Assembly: GCA_910584815.1 (NCBI GenBank)
Contig: CAJUBT010000011.1
Span: forward strand, 1-43,110
Length of the DNA: 43,110 nt
Source of the DNA: an uncultured Christensenella sp.
Lineage (GTDB): Bacteria > Bacillota > Clostridia > Christensenellales > UBA1242
Direction of reading: 5' to 3'
This document shows, one piece after another, positions 25,781 to 34,912 of the stretch. Positions within the stretch are counted from its first letter, which is position 1, and every line of letters begins with the position of its first letter. The notes under the pieces are model-generated. The model was not told the DNA's origin, did not search any database, and worked only from the letters and a program-made list of their open reading frames with translations. The translations under genes were made by a program, and so were the position numbers.

Positions 25781-27013
25781 ATGAATACTAAACCTAAAAG
25801 TAAAGCGGTTAATTATAATTCTTTTGTAAAAGGAATAATAAAAAGATGTCGATATATTAATGGAAACGAATTATCAAAAGAAGATAAACAAAAAATATAT
25901 GATTTCGTTTTATATCGTTATTCATACTTTATATCAAATATTCATAATGTTTTATCTATTGGAATGGCAAAAACAATTATAAGTGAATTTAGTTCTAGAA
26001 CAGAAGTTACTCAATTTAGAGCCGATCTTGAGAAACAAGCATTAAGTTTGAATAGTGCAAGAAAATTGTTAAATAAACTAAATAAAGAAGAACTTCATTC
26101 TTTTGCAAAAATTGGAGATGTTTATGGAAATAATGAGTTTAATGATTGGAATTATGCAGAGCAAATATTTCAAATTATAGATAGACCTGAAGAAATTCAA
26201 TTTAAGGGAACACTATATGGGGGTGGTGCTGGTGGCGGCGGCGGTGTATGTGGTGGTAATGGAAAGAATAATGTTACATCTATTGGAGGTATTGGAAGCA
26301 ATGGATCACCTAGTAAGATATTTATAAATAAAAGATCTGAATTAACGGACAAATATGATTTTATTGCTAATGGTGGAACAGCTAATACTAATAAAAATTC
26401 ATATTATCACGAAGGTGAAGGTTTATATAGGCGAAATGGTTATAATGGTAATGATGGTGAAAGTGTAATTGTTGATGTAAAAGTGTATAAAGGTTATTTG
26501 ATTAATATCGTTTGTGGTGCAGGAGGATCAGGTGGTGGAGGTTGTGCTACAAAAATAAATTGGAACGGAACAATAGAAGCGAGTCCTGCAAACGGTTTAA
26601 ATGGTGGAAATGGTAATGGTGGAAATTCTTGGGCTTCTGGTAGCAATTCTGATGGTGTCCTAGGTGGAGGTGGTGGTTCAAGTGGTTATAAAAATTTATA
26701 TATAGAAAAAGTTGTTGGAACTCTTGGAAACACATATAGAAGTAATGTTGGTGATGGCAGTTACATTGCTGGTAGTGTATGGGATAAAGGTAAAGGTGGA
26801 AGAAGCACGAGTTCAAAAAGTGCAGAAAATTTTGTTAAACAACCAGACCAACCAAATACTATTGGAACAGGAGGAATTGGTGGTAATGCCAATGGCAATT
26901 CAGCTACATTTGCTGTTGCTTGTGGTGGAAATGCTGGCAACTCCGGTGGCTTTGTAGCAGATAATAGTATAAAAGATTATTTAATTAAGTTTGAAGGAGG
27001 AGTGAATAAATAA
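25781..27013 (+). CDS. Glycine-rich repeat protein
   Basis: The 410-aa product has its start abutting the previous stop, with GGAGGTTTA ahead. An alpha-helical ~140-residue N-terminal domain is followed by a ~260-residue Gly/Asn-rich domain ('GGGAGGGGGVCGGNGKNN', 'GAGGSGGGGCATK', 'GTGGIGGNANGN'). Gly-rich domains of this sort occur at the tips of phage adhesins and receptor-binding proteins, where they form polyglycine II bundles. It lies in an operon with the collar-like fibre gene. A role in attachment is inferred. Confidence 0.7.
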   Translation: MNTKPKSKAVNYNSFVKGIIKRCRYINGNELSKEDKQKIYDFVLYRYSYFISNIHNVLSIGMAKTIISEFSSRTEVTQFRADLEKQALSLNSARKLLNKLNKEELHSFAKIGDVYGNNEFNDWNYAEQIFQIIDRPEEIQFKGTLYGGGAGGGGGVCGGNGKNNVTSIGGIGSNGSPSKIFINKRSELTDKYDFIANGGTANTNKNSYYHEGEGLYRRNGYNGNDGESVIVDVKVYKGYLINIVCGAGGSGGGGCATKINWNGTIEASPANGLNGGNGNGGNSWASGSNSDGVLGGGGGSSGYKNLYIEKVVGTLGNTYRSNVGDGSYIAGSVWDKGKGGRSTSSKSAENFVKQPDQPNTIGTGGIGGNANGNSATFAVACGGNAGNSGGFVADNSIKDYLIKFEGGVNK

Positions 27014-27642
27014 TGGAATTAAAAACCCCACAAGATTATGAAAGAGAATTATTTAATATAATGGAAGATTATAAAAATATAATTAATGGAACAAACAAAG
27101 TCCAACCTGCAACGACTTGGGTTTGTCATTTGGATAAGCCAATTAAGATGAGAACTAATGACAGCTCAGAGTTTGTTTGTAAATTAGAGGATAAAGGTGA
27201 ATATTATACTCACCTATTCCCTAGATTTGGAACTTTAAAAAAGAAATATACCAATGACTTTAATTGGGTAATAGATGATAAAACAATATTGTTTTTTGAA
27301 AGGCCATATAGGGGCAGAGTTGTTAAGTTACTTAATAAGTTGCTACCTGAGTATAATGTAAGACCTGTACATAATGATATAATAATAAATAATTATAAAA
27401 TGGGGCCAAGTTTTATGAGTGGTCAAATATTAGATATGGGCGATTATGAAAGTAATCCACCAACAAGCTCCATTGTTTATTGTTTAAGGTGGTCTGATGC
27501 TAAAGGTTTAGATGAATACTTTGCTGGAGACCCAAACCATGAAAAAAGAAAAGCAAGTGACACCCCACTTGGCTCATTAGATATGTTTTTAAAAAATATT
27601 ACTAAAGAACAGTTTGAGCAAATGTTATTGGATATGGAATAA
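27013..27642 (+). CDS. Uncharacterised fibre-associated protein
   Basis: The 209-aa product starts as TAATG overlapping the previous stop. It is soluble and mixed alpha/beta. 'GRVVKLLNKLLPEYNVRPVH' and 'NDIIINNYKMGPSFMSG' vaguely recall the core of lipoate/biotin ligase folds, but the match is too weak to assign. It is the last gene of the plus unit and ends at a bidirectional terminator. A chaperone or modifying enzyme for the fibre proteins would fit the position. Confidence 0.6.
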   Translation: MELKTPQDYERELFNIMEDYKNIINGTNKVQPATTWVCHLDKPIKMRTNDSSEFVCKLEDKGEYYTHLFPRFGTLKKKYTNDFNWVIDDKTILFFERPYRGRVVKLLNKLLPEYNVRPVHNDIIINNYKMGPSFMSGQILDMGDYESNPPTSSIVYCLRWSDAKGLDEYFAGDPNHEKRKASDTPLGSLDMFLKNITKEQFEQMLLDME

Positions 27643-27667
27643 CAATATTTTAATGATTTATATTTAT

Positions 27668-27704
27668 AAAAAAAGACCTTAGAATCATTCTAAGGTCTTT
27701 TAAT
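27668..27704. terminator. Bidirectional terminator between convergent units
   Basis: An almost perfect 31-nt palindrome (AAAAGACCTTAGAAT / ATTCTAAGGTCTTTT), with A-runs on one side and T-runs on the other. It stops both the fibre operon and the Rhs operon. Confidence 0.9.
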
Positions 27705-27707
27705 TTG

Positions 27708-28148
27708 CTATATTTTATTAATTTCAAGATTAATTTGGTCAACAATTTTTTGTGTCTTTTCTACATCATGATTTCTAAATATTGAAAGATACCCATTAAC
27801 TCTATAGTCTTTACCACTTTTTGTGAGAAAAATAATATGACAATATTTATTATGATTTATACTACCATCAGTTGAAACAAAAACTTTATCCACTTGATTA
27901 AATTTTATTCTCACTTTTTTTATAGTAGTTATAATAATCTCATTATTAATTTTATTTATTTTGATTCCATTATAAAAACATAATGCTGTTCCAAAACATA
28001 AAGTTAAAAATAAAAATAAAGATAGTAAAATTTCTCCAATATTTGTTTTATAGATACATATTACTATAAATAATGAAAAAGAACATAATGATCCTATAAA
28101 ACCTAAGATTGTAATTGGAATACTATTGAGATAAAATTTTTTAACCAA
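27708..28148 (-). CDS. Two-helix membrane protein, candidate Rhs immunity protein
   Basis: I choose TTG 28148, which sits 7 nt after GGAGG and overlaps the Rhs stop codon by 8 nt; the in-frame ATG at 28178 lies upstream of this ribosome binding site. The product is ~146 aa with two transmembrane helices (~8-30 and ~35-60), then a soluble beta-rich domain of PH-like size. Immunity genes lie directly downstream of polymorphic toxin genes and are usually coupled, as here. A membrane location fits a toxin with a hydrophobic, membrane-active C-terminus. It is not recognisable as a named immunity family. Confidence 0.65.
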   Translation of the reverse strand: MVKKFYLNSIPITILGFIGSLCSFSLFIVICIYKTNIGEILLSLFLFLTLCFGTALCFYNGIKINKINNEIIITTIKKVRIKFNQVDKVFVSTDGSINHNKYCHIIFLTKSGKDYRVNGYLSIFRNHDVEKTQKIVDQINLEINKI

Positions 28149-31100
28149 ATAACCACCTCCAAAAATCATAAACAGCATCTCGTATATGATTAATTATAGT
28201 TTTTCCATTGATTTCAATGTTCAAGACTGCACCAACTACAGTCCCTATAACGAATCCTATACCAGCACCAATTGCAGTTCCAACAAATGGAACCGGAAAT
28301 AAGCTCCCAACTGCAGCTCCAATTTTAGTTCCAATAGCTCCTGAAATTGTTGCAACACCAGCATAAATAATTGAATTAGTCGCTATATTGGAAACTATTT
28401 GTCCAGCATCATAACCTTTATCAACATCTGTAAATAGATCATATAGAACATTAACTCCTGCAGCAACAGCTGAAATTGTGAATGCTACATTAGATACTGA
28501 GTTACTTAAGAGTTTAAAACTTTCGGGATTAATATTTTTAAATACTGAAGCAAAACCTGCAATTCCTAAATTTAAAGATGTTTCAAAGATTACATTCATG
28601 CGTTCTAAAATTTCACTGTATGTATAATAACCACAACTATCGGAACTATTAACAGGATTATTTAAGCAATAAGCATATAGGTTAATTCCATTAAAATCTG
28701 TTTTAGTTATATTAAGTGTTGAAATATCATCAGCATTAATAAATCTACCAAGTTCGCTATCATAGTAACGACTATTTAAGTAATAAAGCTTTGTTTCTTT
28801 ATCGTAGTAATAGGACCTATAACGGAAAGGATTAAGATTTGCAATATTAACATATTCATTATTGCCTGTAATGGTTGAAATGTCAACATAATTTTTATTG
28901 TTTAAAATCTTAATAATATGATTTCCCCATGCATCATAGATGTATTTTACAATTTCTTGTCCGTTAATGTCGCAAATTGCGATAATATCATTTTGAATAT
29001 TCTTCTTATAAAAATATTCTATTCCATTTAGTTTGAATCCAGTAAGACCATCAACACCATAATGAAAATAAAGCAGATTGTCATTAGTATCAAACTGGGC
29101 GACAATTTTATTACCATTTAAATAATATTTTGTATAAATACTATTTTCAATTTTGGATGTTCTAATTCCATCAGCATTATATTTAAAAGTTACATTATCA
29201 AATTTGTCTAATTGTCTGCCAAAAGACCATTTAAGCTGTTTGTCTCTATAAATAGTAGGGTTGCCAAGTTCATCATATTCAAAGGTCTCGTTATCATATT
29301 TAACTAATTGATCTTTCCAAGCGTTTATTGGGTAAGAATAGCTATGCTCATTAATTAAATTAGCGTAATCTAGGTTATCAACAAGAGTAAATTCATATTC
29401 TTTTCTAAGTGTAATATTCCCACCAGCATCATAAAAGTAAATTTTAGTAAAGTTTAATTTTTTATTGTCTTCTCTAATTAACCTATTTAGACTATCGTAT
29501 CCATATCTTGTAATTAAATTATTTGTTTGTCTAATTTCAGTGATATTTCCATTCTTATCATATTTATATGTAAGTGTATCTTTTATTAGGTTAACAGTTT
29601 CATTGTTAATTTTAATATCAGATGAAAATGTTAATGTAGAAACTAAATTACTTGTGTGATCCCCATTTTTTAAATATTTATATTTTTTGGTTAAAATATT
29701 GGTGTTATTTTTTACCAAACTAACACTATCCAACCTATTTAGTTTATCGTAAATTATATTTTGATTAAAATTATTAGGCAATTTAATAGTTTGTAATGAT
29801 TTGTTAAGATTTGAAGTATAATCATAATGATATTTTAAACTTTCGTTTTCTACATTTATAGTTGTGTCTTCAATTTTATCGTGTTCGTTATCATAGAGAT
29901 TGATTATTTTAAATACTGGGTTATCATCTTCGTTATTATCAACAAACATTTCTTCACAAGTAGTATTACCGAATTTATCTATGGAGTATAAGTGAGTTAT
30001 TTGTTTATTGTTTTTTATTTCTGATGATTTAATTAAATTACCAATATTATCATAAGTATTCTTAAGAATTATATCTTTATCGTTAAATTCTGTAGTATCA
30101 TTGCTTGTTTTATAATACAATTCTATTAAGTTATCATTTTCATTATACACTTTTTTATAGATTTCACCATTGGCAAGAGTTGTTATTTCTTCTCTAAATG
30201 CAGAGTTATAAACATCTTGTGAACTATCATTAATATTATTTAGTGTGTTATATTCATTTGATAAATAGTTATTTCCTGCGATATCAATATTCTTTAATCT
30301 TCCTAAACCATCATAATCATAATTAATATCAAAATCATTGTGTTTCAATTTAGTTAAGAAATCTAATGTATACCCATAGGTATTAACATTTTCTATACCA
30401 TTAATGGTAGTTGATGTTTGTAATAATGTATCACTTTTATCATAGCCATAGCTTGTTTTATTCCCATTATAATCTGTTGAGGATTGAATAATATTTGTAT
30501 TTTTTAAGTATTCATATTTTTTTAATTCATCGCCAAAGTCATTTGTAGAATATTTTTCATTTCCGTTTTCATCAAAGTTGTGCTCTTCAAAAAATACATT
30601 TGTTGGTTCATCTTTATGATAGGTTAATGTTTTTATTATCTTACCTTTGTCATTATAAATATTTTCTTTAATTATACCATTATAATTGGTGGTTCTTAAA
30701 AGTTTACCATTTTTATTATATTCAAAGTTAGTAACATAAATCTTATCTTTTTTGTTTTCAAAAACTATTTCTTTTATTAAATTATCATTTTCATCATATT
30801 CATATTTTGTTTGCCATTTTGAATGACCAGAATACTTTAAAATAGGTTGTTTTTTATCATTATAATCTACATGTTCATAGTCACCTTCATAAAAGTCTAG
30901 ATTTGTATAATAAATACTTCCTGTATTATATCTATAATCTATAGAACATGTAATAACTTTGACTTCTTTATTTTCAATAACGATAGGAACTGCACAATAT
31001 TGCCAATCAGTATTTCTCCAGTCAAACGACTTTGAAAATGTTTTTGTTTCATCTTCATATATTACATCAACTTTAATTTGAAATTTGCGGTCTCTAATAT

Positions 31101-33894
31101 AATTAGCAAATTTGTTTTCATCTTCATCAACTATAACAAAGGCAGAGTCGGCTTTTGCCCAACCCGAAACTATATATATTTTATGGTTACAAGTAGATTT
31201 ATTTTTAGAATTAATCTCTAAAATTTTGTCATTAGGAACATTAATACTTTCAAATTTAGATTTTGCTACAAAATCAGATATCTTAAAAATATTCTTACGA
31301 TTTTCATCTTCATATACAGCCGAATCTCCACAAATAGTTTCTCCAACTACAATAGAATCTGTATTTATAACATTATTAGGGTTAAAAGAAATATTGGCTA
31401 AATAGTTTTCTGAATTTAAAAATTTTGTTATTTTCTCGCTAAGTAAATTATTAGAATATACATATTCTATGACTTTTGTATTATTTGAATCTTCTTTTTC
31501 TAGAATTTTATTTTCATAGATTGTTGTTGTGTTTCCATATTTATCAAAATTATAAGTTATGGATTTGTTTCTTGCATTTGTTATTGTCGTAGATTTATAA
31601 TTATTATACGTTATGTTTAAGGTATTATTATTAATTATGTAAGGTGTAAAATCATCAATTTCAAAATTAAATGAAGTAGTTTGGCTATTATAATTTTCAT
31701 TAGTGGAAGTTTCACTTATGTTTAGTATTTCATAATTTGGGACATTTTGATTTATTTCTTTATAGAATATTTTACCATTTTCTACTCTATCTAATATAGA
31801 AATATATTCTATTTTTGAGACTTTATTTGTAGTATAAGTAAATTTTATTCCAAAACCGGTTTGATTAATAATAGTTGTTAGTTTATTATCATTATTATAA
31901 TAATAGTAGCTTGTTGAATTATCTGCAAAAGTTATAGATTTGACAAACTTGTTATCATCATAGTTCAACTTGATTATATTATCTCTAGAATCTTGAATAG
32001 AAACAAGAATATCGTTCTTATCATAATTAAATGTAGCGTAAGTTTCGTTTGAATCACTTATACTTTTAATTTTATTAGATTCATCCGATGAAAAATTAAA
32101 AAATAAATTATTTCCATATGAATCAGTTATTAAAATTAATCTAAAAACATTTTCATTATTTGTTTTTCCAAATCCATAAATAATATTATTCTCATCATAC
32201 AAATAATGAATAGGAACTTGCATTTCAAGTTGAGATACATTGTGTTCAAGTTTTTTTATTAAATCATTTAACTCATCAACATCATTTTTATATTGATAGT
32301 ATTGACTAACAAATTCTTTTATTTGAATATCACAACTATATAAGTCTTTATCAGACAATTTACCGTCATCTATGGCTTCATGTTTTGAATTTTGATAAGA
32401 TCTCCAAAGTATATCAATTTCATCTCCATCTTCGGGAGTATGCCTTTTTTCAAGAATGTTACGATAAAACTCTTCTGGAACACTTTCTCTTATTAAGGTT
32501 CTAAATTCAGTCTCGTCTACAGGTTCAAAGTAAATTGATTTGTTGGTTCTAAGCATATTAGTTTGAAAGTTAATAGTTCCTATATGATTTGAGTTCTTGT
32601 CATCTATTGTTCTGCCATATGTGTGTTCAAATTCTGCTACTGATAATGCTTTTTGTTCAGTTGTATAAGTATTTATTGCTTTAACTTTTAGATCTTTTAA
32701 ATTATTATAAAAAGTTATGTCATTTTCGTTTAAATTGATAGAAATATCTTGTAACTCGAGTTGCTTGAGTATTGAACATCGTGAGATACTTAGTAGTGCT
32801 AATTGTTCTTTACAATATTGAAGTTTTTGTTCATATTGTTTTAAATTATTTCTATATGTTTTCAATTGACTTCTTTGTTGTGCTAGTTCATTAGGCTCAT
32901 AATCAACTAAATTTGATCCTTTTAAACCTTTAATAGATGATACAAGAGTTAAACCAGAAGGTGCTTCTAACTTTGTAATAACATTGTGGTGAATTTCTTC
33001 TTCATCAATATAAATTAAATTTCCATCAAAATCCACACTTAAATCATCTCTGTCTATTTGCTTATCATTAACATAATATTTTTCTTCTATAATCTGATTT
33101 TTACCTGTTGAATCTATATATGTAAATGATAAAATAGTTTCTTTATTATAAGTATTATTATCACTAGATTCTGTTAAGCTAGGAGTTGTAAGTATGTTTA
33201 TGTCGTTTATAGATGTATCAGGCTCTTCAGGAGGTTGAATAGTAATAGTTGGATAAAAATCTTCTGCTTTCATCGGTTTGTTCTTAATTAAAAATTGATT
33301 AAAATTTAAAGACCATCCATTTGGGAGCCCAGTATTTTCTACTAAATTATTTTGAATAGAGTTATAATTTGCATTAATTGAAAAAGGTAATGTTTCGTTT
33401 TTAGAAGACATAAGAGGTGTAGTAATTGCCATAGTACCTGAAACTAGGTTAACAGTGCTAGTTCCCGCTTTTCCTAAATTTATTTCTTTTTTATTTCCAT
33501 TGCCTTGAAATTCCGTATTATCAATAAAATCAATCTTTAAACTCCCAATTAAATCAAATTCGATATTATTGATTCCGATAAATTTTAAATTTAGTCTATT
33601 AATTGAATTATCTAAGCAATATTGAAATTCATCACTAATATTGATTGAAACTTCGTCATCTTTTTTAATGTCAATGAGTTGATCAATTAGCCATTCAGTA
33701 TTGGTCGATGAATTTTCATTATTGGATAGAAATTTTACCTGATAGTTAGATGCTTCAATAGGTTCTAGTATTTTAACCTTTATAGTAGCATCTATAATTT
33801 TCAGATCATCGGTATTATTTTCAGGCATTTTAATACCAATCTGATTTGCTTCATCTAAGTAAAGCGCTAGATTTTCAATTGTGATATTTTTCAT
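28141..33894 (-). CDS. Rhs/YD-repeat polymorphic toxin with hydrophobic C-terminal domain
   Basis: The 1917-aa product starts after AAAAGGAGAAAAAAA. The N-terminal ~160 residues are a beta-domain without a signal peptide. The 'VSGTMAITTPL' segment opens the Rhs shell, a coiled coil lies at ~335-375 and again ~540-565, and YD repeats run to ~1700. The conserved core end is 'LYYLNSRYYDSELGRFINAD' (residues ~1710). The ~200-residue variable tip is rich in Gly/Ala/Val with glycine-zipper spacing ('GAIGTKIGAAVG', 'GTAIGAGIGFVIGTVVGAV') and ends 'WRWLFG', suggesting a pore-forming or membrane-disrupting toxin. It is followed by a coupled membrane protein, the presumed immunity factor. Confidence 0.85.
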   Translation of the reverse strand: MKNITIENLALYLDEANQIGIKMPENNTDDLKIIDATIKVKILEPIEASNYQVKFLSNNENSSTNTEWLIDQLIDIKKDDEVSINISDEFQYCLDNSINRLNLKFIGINNIEFDLIGSLKIDFIDNTEFQGNGNKKEINLGKAGTSTVNLVSGTMAITTPLMSSKNETLPFSINANYNSIQNNLVENTGLPNGWSLNFNQFLIKNKPMKAEDFYPTITIQPPEEPDTSINDINILTTPSLTESSDNNTYNKETILSFTYIDSTGKNQIIEEKYYVNDKQIDRDDLSVDFDGNLIYIDEEEIHHNVITKLEAPSGLTLVSSIKGLKGSNLVDYEPNELAQQRSQLKTYRNNLKQYEQKLQYCKEQLALLSISRCSILKQLELQDISINLNENDITFYNNLKDLKVKAINTYTTEQKALSVAEFEHTYGRTIDDKNSNHIGTINFQTNMLRTNKSIYFEPVDETEFRTLIRESVPEEFYRNILEKRHTPEDGDEIDILWRSYQNSKHEAIDDGKLSDKDLYSCDIQIKEFVSQYYQYKNDVDELNDLIKKLEHNVSQLEMQVPIHYLYDENNIIYGFGKTNNENVFRLILITDSYGNNLFFNFSSDESNKIKSISDSNETYATFNYDKNDILVSIQDSRDNIIKLNYDDNKFVKSITFADNSTSYYYYNNDNKLTTIINQTGFGIKFTYTTNKVSKIEYISILDRVENGKIFYKEINQNVPNYEILNISETSTNENYNSQTTSFNFEIDDFTPYIINNNTLNITYNNYKSTTITNARNKSITYNFDKYGNTTTIYENKILEKEDSNNTKVIEYVYSNNLLSEKITKFLNSENYLANISFNPNNVINTDSIVVGETICGDSAVYEDENRKNIFKISDFVAKSKFESINVPNDKILEINSKNKSTCNHKIYIVSGWAKADSAFVIVDEDENKFANYIRDRKFQIKVDVIYEDETKTFSKSFDWRNTDWQYCAVPIVIENKEVKVITCSIDYRYNTGSIYYTNLDFYEGDYEHVDYNDKKQPILKYSGHSKWQTKYEYDENDNLIKEIVFENKKDKIYVTNFEYNKNGKLLRTTNYNGIIKENIYNDKGKIIKTLTYHKDEPTNVFFEEHNFDENGNEKYSTNDFGDELKKYEYLKNTNIIQSSTDYNGNKTSYGYDKSDTLLQTSTTINGIENVNTYGYTLDFLTKLKHNDFDINYDYDGLGRLKNIDIAGNNYLSNEYNTLNNINDSSQDVYNSAFREEITTLANGEIYKKVYNENDNLIELYYKTSNDTTEFNDKDIILKNTYDNIGNLIKSSEIKNNKQITHLYSIDKFGNTTCEEMFVDNNEDDNPVFKIINLYDNEHDKIEDTTINVENESLKYHYDYTSNLNKSLQTIKLPNNFNQNIIYDKLNRLDSVSLVKNNTNILTKKYKYLKNGDHTSNLVSTLTFSSDIKINNETVNLIKDTLTYKYDKNGNITEIRQTNNLITRYGYDSLNRLIREDNKKLNFTKIYFYDAGGNITLRKEYEFTLVDNLDYANLINEHSYSYPINAWKDQLVKYDNETFEYDELGNPTIYRDKQLKWSFGRQLDKFDNVTFKYNADGIRTSKIENSIYTKYYLNGNKIVAQFDTNDNLLYFHYGVDGLTGFKLNGIEYFYKKNIQNDIIAICDINGQEIVKYIYDAWGNHIIKILNNKNYVDISTITGNNEYVNIANLNPFRYRSYYYDKETKLYYLNSRYYDSELGRFINADDISTLNITKTDFNGINLYAYCLNNPVNSSDSCGYYTYSEILERMNVIFETSLNLGIAGFASVFKNINPESFKLLSNSVSNVAFTISAVAAGVNVLYDLFTDVDKGYDAGQIVSNIATNSIIYAGVATISGAIGTKIGAAVGSLFPVPFVGTAIGAGIGFVIGTVVGAVLNIEINGKTIINHIRDAVYDFWRWLFG

Positions 33895-33922
33895 TTTTTT
33901 TCTCCTTTTATTTTTTTATCAC

Positions 33923-33987
33923 AATTTAAGTATAATTTTCAAAAACTATAATGCACTCTAACTTTTGATAATTATTGATAATCTTTT
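33923..33987 (-). promoter_or_regulatory. Right copy of the 65-bp inverted control repeat
   Basis: Reverse complement of 23864-23928 with 4 mismatches; the perfect 45-bp core is 33928-33972. It points left into the Rhs gene, ending ~30 bp before its start codon. Its distal end overlaps the last codons (KDYQ) of the regulator gene at 33972-34373. Confidence 0.8.
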
Positions 33988-34373
33988 ATATCTTCATTTT
34001 TTATTATTGATTGTAACCTTGTTAATCCTTCTTTATGTAATTGGTATATTCGATTTACAGAGTAGTTTAATTTGTCCGCCACTTGGTCATTATTAAAATT
34101 TCGAATATATTTAAAGTAGATAACATTTTTATAAGGTTGTGGTAGCTTTTGAATCGATTTTTCTAAATATATTTTTTTATTTTCAATTGGTTTAATTAAT
34201 GAAAGAATGTTTTGCATTAAAAAGTTACAATCAGTTTTGAGATTTTCAGAATTTGTTATATTCACTTGATTACATTGTATTTTTATCTTTTCCAATTCCT
34301 TTATTTTTTCTTCTAAATATTGACAATCATACCAATAACCTTCAAGAAGTGCTTTTAATTCTTGTATATTCAT
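33972..34373 (-). CDS. Sigma-70 region 4-like phage regulator
   Basis: The 133-aa product has an N-terminal coiled helix pair (~1-65), then 'LPQPYKNVIYFKYIRNFNND' and 'QVADKLNYSVNRIYQLHKEG', a sigma region 4/ArpU-type helix-turn-helix. It lies immediately upstream of Rhs on the same strand; its 3' end forms part of the 65-bp repeat. It is the best candidate for the activator that recognises that repeat and turns on the two late units. It is transcribed divergently from the XRE repressor. Confidence 0.7.
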   Translation of the reverse strand: MNIQELKALLEGYWYDCQYLEEKIKELEKIKIQCNQVNITNSENLKTDCNFLMQNILSLIKPIENKKIYLEKSIQKLPQPYKNVIYFKYIRNFNNDQVADKLNYSVNRIYQLHKEGLTRLQSIIKNEDIKDYQ

Positions 34374-34534
34374 ATATAAGACCTCTTTTTTTAATTCTAC
34401 AAAGGGTAAACCCTAACAATATGTTAATATAATATACTTTTGTTAATATATTTAGCAACTATTTTATCATAATTTGTTAAATTATTTGAATTTTAATATG
34501 ATTTATGATATAAATTTTGTGGTAGGTAATAAAA
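34374..34534. promoter_or_regulatory. Divergent operator region of the lysogeny switch
   Basis: It contains the dyad TAACA-ATA-TGTTA (34415-34427), two direct TGTTAATATA copies (34423, 34442; 19 bp apart), a third TTGTTAA (34475) and the palindrome AGGGTAAACCCT. It lies between the divergent XRE and regulator genes, as operator clusters of cI/Cro-like switches do. Confidence 0.6.
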
Positions 34535-34912
34535 ATGAAAGATGAAAAATTAGAAATACTTAGTTGGAAAATAAGACAATTAAGGCGACAAAGCAAAATG
34601 ACTCAAGTTGATCTTGCTAATAAATTGGGTGTTACAGCAGCAACCATAGCTATGTGGGAGAATGGAAGACGAGGTATAGATACTATTACATTAATAAAAC
34701 TATCTAATCTATTTAATGTTACAACAGATTGGTTATTAAGCTCTGAGGATAAAACTCTTTCAGTTAAGTTGCCACAATCAGAAAATACCATAACCATAAT
34801 TGGAAGAAATGGCTCTTTTAACACATATGTAGTTGATGACTCAAAAGTTGAAGCAATTAGAAAGTTCACAGAAGTTTTAGCAGAACAAAATGATTTAAAC
34901 AAAAAAAAATAA
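34535..34912 (+). CDS. XRE-family repressor (cI/ImmR-like)
   Basis: The 125-aa product has a classic XRE helix-turn-helix at residues ~10-65 ('QLRRQSKMTQVDLANKLGVT', 'ATIAMWENGRRGIDTITLIK', 'LSNLFNVTTDWLL') and a ~50-residue C-terminal part that likely dimerises. It ends in NKKK encoded by nine A, then TAA. The next frame continues at once as an ImmA/IrrE-type protease, the pairing known from ICEBs1 ImmR/ImmA, where the protease cleaves the repressor upon induction. It probably holds the element dormant. Confidence 0.85.
   Translation: MKDEKLEILSWKIRQLRRQSKMTQVDLANKLGVTAATIAMWENGRRGIDTITLIKLSNLFNVTTDWLLSSEDKTLSVKLPQSENTITIIGRNGSFNTYVVDDSKVEAIRKFTEVLAEQNDLNKKK

Noticed and set aside
26547..26816. 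His/Tyr-rich reading frame on the minus strand
   Set aside because: It is the antisense shadow of the Gly/Asn-rich repeat region of the gene at 25781 and has no ribosome binding site.
27013..27642. Lipoate/biotin ligase assignment for the last fibre-operon gene
   Set aside because: Only a short 'NDIIINNYKMG' stretch is reminiscent; the rest of the fold signature and the catalytic lysine context cannot be confirmed by eye.
23864..33987. The 65-bp inverted repeats as terminal repeats of a transposon
   Set aside because: No transposase lies between them and no target-site duplication is visible outside. One copy includes the end of a functional regulator gene, and each abuts the start of an operon.
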